From Amycolatopsis sp. CA-126428 (lineage in GTDB: Bacteria > Actinomycetota > Actinomycetes > Mycobacteriales > Pseudonocardiaceae), in the NCBI RefSeq assembly GCF_002904335.1, contig NZ_PPHF01000165.1, positions 124,001 to 188,000 on the forward strand: a DNA stretch of 64,000 bases, given 5' to 3'. Shown one piece after another: positions 51,993 through 60,933 of the stretch (position 1 is its first letter; each line of letters starts with the position of its first letter). The translations under genes were made by a program, and so were the position numbers. A model generated the notes under the pieces. That model saw only the letters and a list, made by a program, of their open reading frames with translations, did not search any database and was not told the origin of the DNA.

Positions 51993-52565
51993 ATGACCAC
52001 ACCGCAGGCACCGTCCACTCCGGACCAGACGTGGGGCGCGACGCCGGCACCGGACCAGGCCCCCAAGCCGGGCTGGTCGCCGGGCAAGAAGGTCGCGGCG
52101 GGCGCCGTCGCGGCGGTGATCGTGGCCGGCGGGGGAGCGGCGGTCTGGGCCGCTTCGTCGTCGGCGGCCACCGACACCCAGGCCGGACCGGGCGGCATGA
52201 CGGGCGGACCCGGCGGAATGCCGGGCGGCGGACTGGGCGCGGCCCTGCACGGGGAGTACGTGTCGTCGGACGGAAACGGCGGCTACGTCACGAAGATCAT
52301 GCAGACGGGCGAGGTGACGGAGCTGAGCGCGACATCGCTGACCGCCAAGAGCGACGACGGCTTTTCGAAGACGTACACGATCACGTCGGCCCAGGCGACC
52401 GGCCTGGCGACGGGCGACACGGTCACGGTGGTGGCCACGGAGTCCGGCAGCACGGCGACGGCGACCTCGGTGACGGACGGCGAGGCGGGCGGCCAAGGCC
52501 AGGGCCAGGCGCCGGGCGGCGGCCAGGGGACACCGCCCTCGGGCGCCCCGACCCGCACCGGCTGA
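51993..52565 (+). CDS. secreted or membrane-anchored DUF5666-like protein
   Basis: 190 residues: a Pro-rich cytoplasmic head, one membrane helix or uncleaved signal (KKVAAGAVAAVIVAGGGAAVWAASS), Gly/Met-rich linker (GGMTGGPGGMPGGG), then a small beta-domain (TEVTELSATS-like GEVTELSATSLTAKSDDGFSKTYTI, GDTVTVVATESGS) of the DUF5666 kind and a Gly/Gln/Pro tail. AAGGAG precedes the ATG. It is divergent from the kinase gene and probably under the same regulator. Confidence 0.7.
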   Translation: MTTPQAPSTPDQTWGATPAPDQAPKPGWSPGKKVAAGAVAAVIVAGGGAAVWAASSSAATDTQAGPGGMTGGPGGMPGGGLGAALHGEYVSSDGNGGYVTKIMQTGEVTELSATSLTAKSDDGFSKTYTITSAQATGLATGDTVTVVATESGSTATATSVTDGEAGGQGQGQAPGGGQGTPPSGAPTRTG

Positions 52566-52586
52566 CCCCGGCGGCGGCTCCGGAGG

Positions 52587-54698
52587 TCAGCGGCGGTCGT
52601 AGTCGACCGCGACCTCCGGGGTGGTCGCGCGCGAGCGGCACGTCAGGATCCGGCTCGCCGCGACGTCGTCCTCGGTCAGCGCGTACCGGACGTCCATGTC
52701 CACCTGGCCGTGCAGCAGCGTCGCCCGGCAGGTGCCGCACGCGCCGCCGGTGCACGAGTACGGCACCTCGAACCCGGCCCGCAACGCCGCGTCCAGGACC
52801 GTCTCCCCGGCTTCGGCCGTGACGCACGTCGTCGTACCGCCCAGCGTCAGCGCCACCTTCGCCGGCGTGCCCGCCGGGTCGCGCAGGGGCGCCGCGCCGC
52901 GGAAGAGTTCGAAGTGGACGTTCTCCTCCGGGACGTCCGCGTCGGCCAGGGTGCGGCGGGCCAGTTCCGTCAGGCCGCGCGGCCCGCACAGGAACCACTC
53001 GTCGACCTTCGCCGGGTGCAGCCGGTTCTGCAGCAGCGCGCGCAGCCGCGTCCCGTCGAGCCGCCCGCGCTGGTAGCGCTCGTGGGAGATGGCGAGCGCC
53101 TCGCCGACCGCGTCGAAGTGCCGCGGCCGGTGCACGTGCAGGTCCGGGTCGCGTTCGTCGGTGCGGTAGTGGACGACGTGCAGCCGGCCGCCGAACCCTT
53201 CGGCGAGCGCGCTCAGTTCCGCCGCGAACAACGTCGTCGCGCCGGAAGTGTTGACGTACAGCAGCGTCGCCCGGCTGTGCGGTTCCGCGGTGAGCGTGCT
53301 GACCAGGATGGACAGCACCGGCGTGATGCCGCTGCCCGCGGCCAGCGCGACGTAGTGCGCGGTCCGGGCCGGATCGGGGGCGAGCGTGAACGCGCCGGAG
53401 GGCGGCAGGACGTCGAGGAAGTCGCCCGCGGCCAGCCTCGTGGTCGCGAAGCCGGAGAACGCCCCGCCGGCCCGCCGCTTCACCGCGATCCGCAGCTCGC
53501 CCGAGTCCGCCCGCGCGCAGATCGAGTACGTCCGCCGCACGGCCTGGCCGTCGACGACCGCGCGGACCGCCACGTGCTGGCCCGGCGCGAGCCGGAACTC
53601 CGGCGCCAGGTGCGGCGGGACGTCGAAGGTGATCGCGACGGCGTCCGCGGTCAGCGGCCGGACCTCCCGGACCCGCAGCCGGTGGAACCGGCTGGGGCCG
53701 CGCGGGGGCGGCTCGGGGCACGGCTCGTGGTCGCCGAAGTCGTCGGCCAGCCGCCGCCACGCGCGGTACTCCGCCGGCGTCAGCTCCCGGCCCCACGCCG
53801 TGATGATCGGGACGTCGCGGGCCAGGTACGCGTCCCGGTTGTCCCGCCACGCCCGCAGGTAGCGGTAGAACGGCACGGCGGGGTGGAGGTGGTGGACCAG
53901 GTGGTAGTTCTGGAACAGCATCATCGGCGTCACCAGCCACTCCAGCCCCACCCGCACCCGCGTGGTGCCGAACTTGTCGCGCGGCTTCGCCTCGGGCAGG
54001 CCGTGGTGCGGCAGCCAGTCGAACCACCACGCCAGCAGGGCGAGCCCGAGTCGCTGCGGCAGCAGGTACCCCAGCAGCAGTTCCCGGCCGTGCCCGCAGG
54101 CGATCAGCGTCGCGGCCGCGACGAACGCCAGCGACAGCAGCACGACCGTCTCCGCCCGCTCCGGCGCCGGGCGGGTGCGCACGCGGGCGATGTAGAAGCG
54201 CGCGTACCAGAGGTCGATGGTGAGCCAGCGGAACGGCAGCGACCACCAGGCTCCCTGCGACGTCCACGCGTCGGGATCCGTGTGCGAGTCCGCGTTCGTG
54301 TTGCGGTGGTGTTCACTGTGGATGAACCGGAGCAGCGGGAACGACGCGTACGCCGCGACGAACGGCATCGCCAGCCGGCCGAGCACTTCGTTGACCCATG
54401 TCAGCTTTCCTGCGGCGTGGTGGGCGGACTCGTGCACCACGGTGAACATCGTGAAGGTGACGATCGCGTGCAGCGGCACGGTGTACACCGGCGGCGCGAT
54501 CCCGGCCAGCAGCAACCAGGTCGCGGTGGCCCACAGCGCGGCACCGCCCGCGAACAACAGGAGCGTCGGCACCGAAAGGCGGGGCAGCGGGATGCGGGGC
54601 GAGGGCACCGAGCGCGGCGCCGGCGCGGCGTCCACCGGCCCGGACGGGGAGGATCCGGACGTCCGGGAGCCGCGCGGCGGGGTATCGACGACGGGCAT
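52587..54698 (-). CDS. fatty-acid desaturase fused to ferredoxin reductase and ferredoxin
   Basis: 703 residues in three modules. Residues 40-335: membrane desaturase/hydroxylase with histidine boxes HESAHH (89-94), HSEHH (127-131) and HLVHHLH (266-272). Residues 336-605: FNR-like reductase with flavin motif RTYS (389-392) and a nucleotide site around AAGSGITP. Residues 615-703: plant-type 2Fe-2S ferredoxin with Cys649, 654, 657 and 687. The protein should pass electrons from NAD(P)H to its own di-iron site. Regulated probably by the divergent TetR. Confidence 0.9.
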   Translation of the reverse strand: MPVVDTPPRGSRTSGSSPSGPVDAAPAPRSVPSPRIPLPRLSVPTLLLFAGGAALWATATWLLLAGIAPPVYTVPLHAIVTFTMFTVVHESAHHAAGKLTWVNEVLGRLAMPFVAAYASFPLLRFIHSEHHRNTNADSHTDPDAWTSQGAWWSLPFRWLTIDLWYARFYIARVRTRPAPERAETVVLLSLAFVAAATLIACGHGRELLLGYLLPQRLGLALLAWWFDWLPHHGLPEAKPRDKFGTTRVRVGLEWLVTPMMLFQNYHLVHHLHPAVPFYRYLRAWRDNRDAYLARDVPIITAWGRELTPAEYRAWRRLADDFGDHEPCPEPPPRGPSRFHRLRVREVRPLTADAVAITFDVPPHLAPEFRLAPGQHVAVRAVVDGQAVRRTYSICARADSGELRIAVKRRAGGAFSGFATTRLAAGDFLDVLPPSGAFTLAPDPARTAHYVALAAGSGITPVLSILVSTLTAEPHSRATLLYVNTSGATTLFAAELSALAEGFGGRLHVVHYRTDERDPDLHVHRPRHFDAVGEALAISHERYQRGRLDGTRLRALLQNRLHPAKVDEWFLCGPRGLTELARRTLADADVPEENVHFELFRGAAPLRDPAGTPAKVALTLGGTTTCVTAEAGETVLDAALRAGFEVPYSCTGGACGTCRATLLHGQVDMDVRYALTEDDVAASRILTCRSRATTPEVAVDYDRR

Positions 54699-54742
54699 CG
54701 AGCGGTCTCCTCGGTCGAGAAGCTCCTGGCGAGGCGGGAGTC

Positions 54743-54771
54743 ACCGTAGACAACCCGCCGGGGTTTGTAAA
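54743..54771 (-). promoter_or_regulatory. sigma-70-like promoter of the desaturase fusion
   Basis: On the minus strand, TTTACA (54771-54766) and TACGGT (54748-54743) are separated by 17 bases. The spacer contains ACCCC and GGGTT, which form an imperfect inverted repeat that may bind the TetR regulator. Confidence 0.5.
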
Positions 54772-54836
54772 CGTTGCGCCACGCTTCGAAAAAAGGTCCC
54801 GGCCAGCCGAACGCAAGCGGTGGGTAAGCTGAGCGT

Positions 54837-55427
54837 GTGAAGGCTGTCACCCATCCCGCCCCGGCACGGACCCGGGATCGGCTGCTGGACGCGGCGGCCG
54901 CCCTGATCGCCGGCGAGGGCTGGGCCGCGGTGACGATGGGCAAGCTGGCCGCGGACGTCGGCGTCAGCAGGCAGACCGTCTACAACGAACTCGGCTCGAA
55001 GGCCGAACTGGCCGAAGCGTTGCTGCTGCGCGAAACCGAGCGCTTCGCCGAGCGGGTGGGCGAGGTCGCCGCCGCCCACCCGGGTGATCCCGTCGAGGGC
55101 GTCACCGCCGCGTTCCGCCACACCCTCGAAGCCGCCCGGGTCAACCCGCTGCTGCTGATCGCGCTCGGCTGCTCGAAGGGCGGCCGGGACGACTTCCTCC
55201 CGCTGCTGACCACCCGCCCCGAGGGCGTGCTCGAGCGCTCGGTCGGCACCGTGGCGGTCCTGTTCGCCCGGTCCTACCCGGAGGCCGGGCTGACCCTTTC
55301 GGAGTGGACGGTCGCGGTCGAGGCCATCGTCCGGCTGCTGCTCTCCCACCTCGTGCAGCCGAGCGGGTCGGCGGCGCACGCGACCGGCCAGATGCGCTGG
55401 GTGATCGGCCGGATGCTGGGCGCCTGA
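54837..55427 (+). CDS. TetR family regulator
   Basis: 196 residues with an N-terminal HTH (RTRDRLLDAAAALIAGEGWAAVTMGKLAADVGVSRQTVYNEL) and a helical ligand domain. The GTG at 54837 is divergent from the desaturase fusion, 138 bases away, so that gene is its likely target. Fatty-acyl ligands would fit but this is inference. Confidence 0.88.
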   Translation: MKAVTHPAPARTRDRLLDAAAALIAGEGWAAVTMGKLAADVGVSRQTVYNELGSKAELAEALLLRETERFAERVGEVAAAHPGDPVEGVTAAFRHTLEAARVNPLLLIALGCSKGGRDDFLPLLTTRPEGVLERSVGTVAVLFARSYPEAGLTLSEWTVAVEAIVRLLLSHLVQPSGSAAHATGQMRWVIGRMLGA

Positions 55428-55557
55428 CGCCGCAGGTGGCCCCCGGCCCGGTGGCGGAGGCCACTGGCCTAGACTCGGACGTCCCGGCCTGACAGGTGAG
55501 GCGGGGCCATTTCCGCAGGATTGTCCACCACAATCGTTACCGCTCGAGGAGAAGACC

Positions 55558-56949
55558 TTGAAGAGCACCGTCGAGCAGCTGAGCCCGACGCGAGTCAAGA
55601 TCAATGTCGAGGTGCCGTTCGACGAGTTGAAGCCCAACTTCGACCGCGCCTACCGCAAGATCGCCCAGCAGGTGCGCATCCCGGGCTTCCGGCCCGGCAA
55701 GGCGCCCGCTCGCGTCCTGGAAAGCCGGATCGGGCGCGGCCCGGTGCTCGACGAGGTCGTCAACGAGGCCATCCCGGCCAAGTACATCGAGGCCGTCCGC
55801 GCCAACGAGGTCCGCACGCTCGGCAACCCCGAGTTCGACGTGACCAAGCTCGAGGACCGCGACGTGCTCGAGTTCACCGCCGAGGTCGACGTGCGCCCGG
55901 AGATCGAGCTGCCCGACATGGACGGCTTCGCGATCACCGTCGACGACGTCGAGCTGACCGACGCGGAGGTCGACGAGCAGCTCGACGAGCTGCGCGCCCG
56001 CTTCGGCACGCTGACCGGCGTCGAGCGCCCGGCCGAGACCGGCGACTTCGTCTCGATCGACCTGGCCGCCACCGTCGACGGCGAGGCCGTCGAGGAGGCG
56101 AGCACCAGCGGGCTGTCCTACGAGATCGGCTCCGGCCAGCTCGTCGACGGCATCGACGAGGCGATCGTCGGCGCGAGCGCCGGCGAGACGAAGACGTTCA
56201 CCACCCAGCTCGTCGCCGGGGAGCACGCCGGCAAGGACGCCGAGGTGACCGTCACCATCCAGTCGGTCAAGACCCGCGAGCTGCCCGAGGCCGACGACGA
56301 GTTCGCCCAGATGGCCAGCGAGTTCGACACGATCGACGAGCTCAAGAACGACCTGCGCGAGCGGCTCGGCCGCGTCAAGAAGATGCAGCAGGGCGTCCAG
56401 GCCCGCGACAAGGTGCTCGACGAGCTCCTGGAGCGCACCGAGGTGCCGATCCCGGAGAAGGTGCTCGACGCCGAGATCGAGAACCGCAAGCACGACGCGA
56501 TCCACCCGTTCGACCACGACGAGGCCCAGTTCGCGCAGGCCCTCGAGGCCGAGGGCCGCACGCTCGAGGAGTTCGACGCGGAGACCCGCACCGAGTCGGA
56601 GAAGGCCGTCCGCACGCAGCTGCTGCTGGACACCATCGCCGACAAGGAAGAGGTGTCGGTCAACGACGGCGAGCTCACCGAGCGGATCATCTACCAGGCC
56701 CAGCGCTTCGGGATCAGCCCGGACGAGTACGTCCAGCGCGCCCAGCAGTCGGGCCAGCTGACCGCGATCTACGCCGACGTCCGCCGCGGCAAGGCCCTCG
56801 CCTCGGTCGTCCGTAAGGCGACCGTGACCGACGGCTCCGGCGCCGAGGTCGACCTCTCGGAGCTGTTCGGCAGCGACGAGCCGGCCGCCGACGTGGCCAC
56901 CGAGGAGACGCCGGTCACCGACGAAACGGCCAAGACTCCGGCGGAGTGA
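55558..56949 (+). CDS. tig: trigger factor (ribosome-associated chaperone)
   Basis: 463 residues. The ribosome-binding loop is PGFRPGKAP near residue 45; a FKBP-like prolyl isomerase domain lies at about 150-235 (GDFVSIDLAATVDGEAVEEAS) and a helical C-terminal chaperone domain follows. The start is a TTG at 55558, supported by GAGGAGAAG just upstream and by the conserved beginning KSTVEQLSPTRVKINVEVPF. It helps new chains fold at the ribosome exit. As in most bacteria it is followed by clp protease genes. Confidence 0.96.
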   Translation: MKSTVEQLSPTRVKINVEVPFDELKPNFDRAYRKIAQQVRIPGFRPGKAPARVLESRIGRGPVLDEVVNEAIPAKYIEAVRANEVRTLGNPEFDVTKLEDRDVLEFTAEVDVRPEIELPDMDGFAITVDDVELTDAEVDEQLDELRARFGTLTGVERPAETGDFVSIDLAATVDGEAVEEASTSGLSYEIGSGQLVDGIDEAIVGASAGETKTFTTQLVAGEHAGKDAEVTVTIQSVKTRELPEADDEFAQMASEFDTIDELKNDLRERLGRVKKMQQGVQARDKVLDELLERTEVPIPEKVLDAEIENRKHDAIHPFDHDEAQFAQALEAEGRTLEEFDAETRTESEKAVRTQLLLDTIADKEEVSVNDGELTERIIYQAQRFGISPDEYVQRAQQSGQLTAIYADVRRGKALASVVRKATVTDGSGAEVDLSELFGSDEPAADVATEETPVTDETAKTPAE

Positions 56950-56958
56950 AGCTGTGAG

Positions 56959-57000
56959 CGAACTTGGGCGGTGTCAGGCATTCTGCACCGCCCAAGTTCG
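56959..57000 (+). terminator. terminator of tig
   Basis: CGAACTTGGGCGGTG and CACCGCCCAAGTTCG, perfect 15-base arms with a 12-base loop that can pair further, 10 bases after the tig stop. Confidence 0.8.
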
Positions 57001-57087
57001 TTAGGGTCGGATACAAGATCTCAAGCATCTGAAACGACAGCGGCGGCCGTCAGCACCGGGTCGCCGCCGGCGAAAAGGCAGGCAGAC

Positions 57088-57216
57088 GTGACGCAGCACA
57101 CGCCCGAGGCGCGGACCGGTACCGCAGGGCTCACCCTCACCGCGCAGGAGGCGAAGGACTACGGCTTCGTGGGCCACGTCCGCACCGCCGACATCGCCCG
57201 TCCGGGCTCCCGCTGA
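57088..57216 (+). pseudogene. clpP1: clpP1 remnant with internal deletion
   Basis: A 42-codon ORF in the position always held by clpP1, directly before clpP2. Its start (TQHTPEARTGTAGLTL) looks like a ClpP1 N-terminus, and from residue 18 it reads TAQEAKDYGFVGHV, which matches the C-terminal helix of ClpP proteins (compare TAEEAKAYGIIDEV in clpP2 next door). The catalytic core of about 150 residues with Ser, His and Asp is absent. The join is in frame. GTG 57088 with AAAGGCAGG upstream is intact, so a short peptide may still be made. Confidence 0.75.
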
Positions 57217-57241
57217 GCCCGCAGCACCAAGGAGACTTTCG

Positions 57242-57898
57242 ATGAGCAACTTCAGGCTCCCGGGTGACCACTTCCGGGCTCCGAACATCCCCCAGTCGCG
57301 GTACATCCTGCCGTCCTACGTCGAGCGCACCAGCTACGGCGTCAAGGAGTCGAACCCGTACAACAAGCTGTACGAAGAGCGGGTCATCTTCCTCGGCGTG
57401 CAGGTGGACGACGCGTCGGCCAACGACGTGATGGCCCAGCTGCTGCACCTCGAGCACGAGGACCCGGACCGCGACATCCTGGTCTACATCAACTCGCCGG
57501 GTGGCTCGTTCACCTCGCTGATGGCGATCTACGACACCATGCAGTTCGTCCGCCCGGACATCCAGACGTACTGCCTCGGCCAGGCCGCTTCGGCCGCCGC
57601 GGTGCTGCTGGCGGCCGGCACGCCGGGCAAGCGCTACGCGCTGCCGAACTCGCGCGTGCTGATCCACCAGCCGGCCACCGAGGGCACCTACGGCCAGGTC
57701 TCGGACCTGGAGATCCAGGCCAACGAGATCCAGCGGGTGCGGCGCCAGATGGAGGTCATCCTGGCCACGCACACGAACAAGGACCCGGACCAGATCCGGA
57801 CCGACATCGAGCGCGACAAGATCCTGACGGCCGAGGAGGCCAAGGCGTACGGCATCATCGACGAGGTGCTGCCGTACCGGAAGGCCTCGGCTCTGTAG
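57242..57898 (+). CDS. clpP2: ATP-dependent Clp protease proteolytic subunit 2
   Basis: 218 residues, ClpP2-type by its long N-terminus ending RYILPSYVERTSYGVKESNPYNKL. Catalytic triad: Ser117 (GQAASAA), His142 (LIHQPA) and Asp188 (RTDIERD); LTAEEAKAYGIIDEV closes the fold. In actinobacteria ClpP2 normally assembles with ClpP1 into a mixed tetradecamer fed by ClpX or ClpC1. AAGGAGA precedes the ATG. Since clpP1 beside it is deleted, its partner must be encoded elsewhere or it must work alone. Confidence 0.96.
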   Translation: MSNFRLPGDHFRAPNIPQSRYILPSYVERTSYGVKESNPYNKLYEERVIFLGVQVDDASANDVMAQLLHLEHEDPDRDILVYINSPGGSFTSLMAIYDTMQFVRPDIQTYCLGQAASAAAVLLAAGTPGKRYALPNSRVLIHQPATEGTYGQVSDLEIQANEIQRVRRQMEVILATHTNKDPDQIRTDIERDKILTAEEAKAYGIIDEVLPYRKASAL

Positions 57899-57912
57899 CC
57901 GGATCCGCCAGG

Positions 57913-57944
57913 CCGGTGTGTGTCGAGAAGACGACATACACCGG
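57913..57944 (+). terminator. hairpin between clpP2 and clpX
   Basis: CCGGTGTGTGTCG and CGACATACACCGG form a 13-base stem with one mismatch and a 6-base loop, 15 bases after the clpP2 stop. It suggests that clpX has its own promoter in the remaining 187 bases. Confidence 0.65.
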
Positions 57945-58131
57945 CATCCTGGTTTAGGGTCGTCCTCTGACGTGCTCCCTGACTTCGTGGGTGTTCCCGC
58001 CCGCGGCATCGGACGGGTACCGTCAGTGGCAATGCGTGAGGCTCCGCTCGGTCACCCCTGACCGGGGGTCGCACCGTCGCAACACACGTCAGGCGCGGAA
58101 ACCCGCGCCGGAGGGGACGAGGTCAACGGCC

Positions 58132-59427
58132 ATGGCACGGATCGGTGACGGCGGAGACCTGCTGAAGTGTTCTTTCTGCGGGAAGAGCCAGAAGCAGGTG
58201 AAGAAGCTCATTGCCGGCCCCGGGGTCTACATCTGCGATGAGTGCATCGACCTCTGCAATGAGATCATCGAGGAGGAGCTGGCCGAGGCCGGCGACGTCA
58301 AGCTCGACGAGCTGCCCAAGCCCGCCGACATCCACGAGTTCCTCGAGCAGTACATCATCGGTCAGGAAGACGCCAAGCGGACGCTGGCGGTGGCGGTCTA
58401 CAACCACTACAAGCGGATCCAGGCGGACGACAAGGCCGGGCCGAAGGACTCCAAGGAGGAGTCGGTCGAGCTCGCCAAGTCGAACATCCTGATGCTCGGT
58501 CCCACCGGGTGCGGCAAGACCTACCTGGCGCAGACGCTCGCGAAGCTGCTCAACGTGCCGTTCGCCATCGCGGACGCCACGGCGCTGACCGAAGCGGGCT
58601 ACGTCGGCGAGGACGTCGAGAACATCCTGCTCAAGCTCATCCAGGCGGCGGACTACGACGTCAAGCGGGCCGAGACCGGGATCATCTACATCGACGAGGT
58701 CGACAAGATCGCCCGCAAGAGCGAGAATCCGTCGATCACCCGGGACGTCTCCGGCGAGGGTGTCCAGCAGGCGCTGCTGAAGATCCTCGAGGGCACCACC
58801 GCTTCGGTCCCGCCGCAGGGCGGCCGCAAGCACCCGCACCAGGAGTTCATCCAGATCGACACGACGAACGTGCTGTTCATCGTGGCCGGCGCGTTCGCCG
58901 GGCTGGAGAAGATCATCAACGAGCGGGTCGGCAAGCGTGGCCTCGGCTTCGGCGCGGAGATCCGCACCAAGTCCGAGATCGAGGAGAGCGACGTCTTCTC
59001 GGACACCATGCCCGAGGACCTGATCAAGTTCGGGCTGATCCCGGAGTTCATCGGCCGGCTCCCGGTCGTGGCGACGGTGAACCACCTGGACAAGGACTCG
59101 CTGGTCAACATCCTCACCCAGCCCCGCAACGCCCTGGTGAAGCAGTACAAGAAGCTCTTCGAGATGGACAACGTCGAGCTCGAGTTCACCAAGACCGCGC
59201 TCGAGGCCATCGCCGACCAGGCGGTCCTGCGCGGGACCGGTGCTCGCGGGCTGCGGGCGATCATGGAAGAAGTGCTCCAGCCGGTGATGTACGACATCCC
59301 GAGCCGCGACGACGTGGCGAAGGTCGTCATCACCGAGCAGACCGTCCGGGAGAACGTGAACCCGACGATCGTCGCCCGGCAGCCGACGCGGCGCGCGCGC
59401 AGTGAGCGCGGCGAGAAGTCGGCCTGA
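58132..59427 (+). CDS. clpX: ATP-dependent Clp protease ATP-binding subunit ClpX
   Basis: 431 residues. N-terminal zinc-binding domain with Cys13, 16, 35 and 38; Walker A GPTGCGKT, Walker B IIYIDEVDKI, a ClpP-docking loop around RGLGFGAE, sensor RLPVVATV region and box VLRGTGARGLRAIMEE. It unfolds substrates and feeds them to ClpP. ATG 58132 follows GAGGGGACGAGG. All functional motifs are intact, so loss of clpP1 has not been followed by decay here. Confidence 0.97.
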   Translation: MARIGDGGDLLKCSFCGKSQKQVKKLIAGPGVYICDECIDLCNEIIEEELAEAGDVKLDELPKPADIHEFLEQYIIGQEDAKRTLAVAVYNHYKRIQADDKAGPKDSKEESVELAKSNILMLGPTGCGKTYLAQTLAKLLNVPFAIADATALTEAGYVGEDVENILLKLIQAADYDVKRAETGIIYIDEVDKIARKSENPSITRDVSGEGVQQALLKILEGTTASVPPQGGRKHPHQEFIQIDTTNVLFIVAGAFAGLEKIINERVGKRGLGFGAEIRTKSEIEESDVFSDTMPEDLIKFGLIPEFIGRLPVVATVNHLDKDSLVNILTQPRNALVKQYKKLFEMDNVELEFTKTALEAIADQAVLRGTGARGLRAIMEEVLQPVMYDIPSRDDVAKVVITEQTVRENVNPTIVARQPTRRARSERGEKSA

Positions 59428-59479
59428 CAGGCCGGGCGTCTCCGGGCCGCCCGGCTCGGAGACCCGACAGGAAAGCTGA

Positions 59480-59890
59480 ATGACTGCTGACTCCTTCCCG
59501 GGTTCCGGGACCGGTCCCGCCGGCGGCGTGCAAGCGCCGGCGCCGCCGGCCCCGGAACCCGCCAGGACCACCCCGGCCGGGCCGGTCCTGGGGTTTCGTG
59601 AGCTGAGCGAGCGCGTGATCGCGTCCGTCGCCGAGCGGTGCCCGTGGCTGCACCGGGTGCTGATGGGCATGCTGGCCGTGTTCACCGGTACGTGCGTCGT
59701 CGCCGTCGTGTCCCGGCTCTCGCCGTTGCCGCTGATCCCGGTGCCGTTGTTCGTCGTCGCGGCGTACGGGCTGCGGCAGGCCCGCGGGATGACCGAGCGG
59801 CGTCAGCTGTTCAACTGGGTCCTGCTGTTCGCGCTGGCGACCATCGTCGGCTTCTGGCTGATCGCCGTCGTCGGCCGTTGGGTGGAGTGA
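59480..59890 (+). CDS. small membrane protein
   Basis: 136 residues: a Pro/Ala-rich N-terminal 35 residues, then two or three helices (GMLAVFTGTCVVAVVSRL, PLIPVPLFVVAAYGL, FNWVLLFALATIVGFWLIAVVG). AGGAAAGC precedes the ATG, 52 bases after clpX. No family recognised. Confidence 0.65.
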   Translation: MTADSFPGSGTGPAGGVQAPAPPAPEPARTTPAGPVLGFRELSERVIASVAERCPWLHRVLMGMLAVFTGTCVVAVVSRLSPLPLIPVPLFVVAAYGLRQARGMTERRQLFNWVLLFALATIVGFWLIAVVGRWVE

Positions 59891-59910
59891 GTTCCCGACG
59901 TCCGTAGGGT

Positions 59911-60864
59911 TTGAAGCGCTCGCCCGTGGGGTACGCAGTTCCTGTGGTAGATGCCCTCGGACCGTTTCGGCATCCGGCACTCTTCTATCGCGGCGACACC
60001 GAGTACCTGGACGGTGTCATCCCGTTCCTCCTCGAAGGCCTCGACCGGGGTGAGCCCGCGGCCGTCGCCGTCCCCGGCCGCAATCTGCTGCTGATCGAGA
60101 AGGCCCTGGAAGACCGGGCCGGCGACGTCCGCCTGATCGACATGGAGCGGGCGGGCCGCAACCCCGGTGCCATCCTGCCGTCGGTGCTGCACGCGTTCGC
60201 CGGCGAGCACGCCGGCCCGGTGCGCATCGTGGGCGAGCCGATCTGGGCCGACCGCACGGACTCGGAGTACCCGGCGTGCGTGGTCCACGAAGCCCTCATC
60301 AACAACGCCTTCGCGGGGCGTGACCTGGCGGTGCTCTGCCCGTACGACGTCGGGGAGCTGCCGCCGGCGGTCCTGGCCGACGCCGAGCGGACCCACCCGG
60401 AGCTGTGGGGCCTGGCCGGGCCGTTCACCAGCCCGCGCTTCGACCCCGACGGCGTCCGCGCGGACTTCACGCGGCCACTCGAGCCACCACGGGGTGCGGT
60501 CGAGCGCCGGTTCGACCTCGGGCAGCTGGCGTCGCTGCGCGGCTTCGCGGAGATCTGGGCGGCCCGGCACGGCCTGCGCCGCCCGCGCCGTGACGACTTC
60601 GCGCTGGCGATCGCCGAGCTGACGACGAACAGCGTGCTCTACGGCGGCGGCACCGGTGTGCTGCGGCTGTGGGCGGAGGCGTCGCAGGTGGTCGGCGAGG
60701 TCAGCGACGACGGCACGATCGCCGAGCCCCTGGCCGGCCGCATCCCACCTTCGGCGACCACCCTGGGCGGCCGCGGCCTGCTGCTGGTCAACCGCCTGGC
60801 CGACCTGGTCCGCACGTACTGGGTCCCGGGCCGCACGACCACCCGCATCCACTTCACCCGCTGA
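59911..60864 (+). CDS. MEDS-domain protein with anti-sigma-type ATPase domain
   Basis: 317 residues. N-terminal MEDS sensor (FRHPALFYRGDTEYLDGVIPFLLEGLDRGEPAAVAVPGRN), C-terminal HATPase of the RsbW type (FALAIAELTTNSVLYGGGTG, VSDDGTIAEPL, GGRGLLLVNRLADLV). Such proteins in actinomycetes act as switch kinases or anti-sigma factors. The start is uncertain: TTG 59911, GTG 59926 and GTG 59944 are all in frame, none with a strong ribosome site; the domain itself begins after 59944. It converges on the esterase gene, with repeat copy 3 between. Confidence 0.82.
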   Translation: MKRSPVGYAVPVVDALGPFRHPALFYRGDTEYLDGVIPFLLEGLDRGEPAAVAVPGRNLLLIEKALEDRAGDVRLIDMERAGRNPGAILPSVLHAFAGEHAGPVRIVGEPIWADRTDSEYPACVVHEALINNAFAGRDLAVLCPYDVGELPPAVLADAERTHPELWGLAGPFTSPRFDPDGVRADFTRPLEPPRGAVERRFDLGQLASLRGFAEIWAARHGLRRPRRDDFALAIAELTTNSVLYGGGTGVLRLWAEASQVVGEVSDDGTIAEPLAGRIPPSATTLGGRGLLLVNRLADLVRTYWVPGRTTTRIHFTR

Positions 60865-60868
60865 CCCG

Positions 60869-60914
60869 GTCGTGAGTGGTAAGGAGGGTTCTAACCCTCC
60901 TTACCACTCACGAC
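60869..60914. repeat. 46-bp palindromic repeat, copy 3 (probable terminator)
   Basis: Perfect inverted repeat with 22-base arms starting GTCGTGAGTGGTAAGGAGGG around a 2-base centre, between the convergent stops at 60864 and 60934. The right flank CAGTCACGGCAGACCTG matches the tail of copy 2 at most positions. Confidence 0.9.
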
Positions 60915-60933
60915 CAGTCACGGCAGACCTGGT

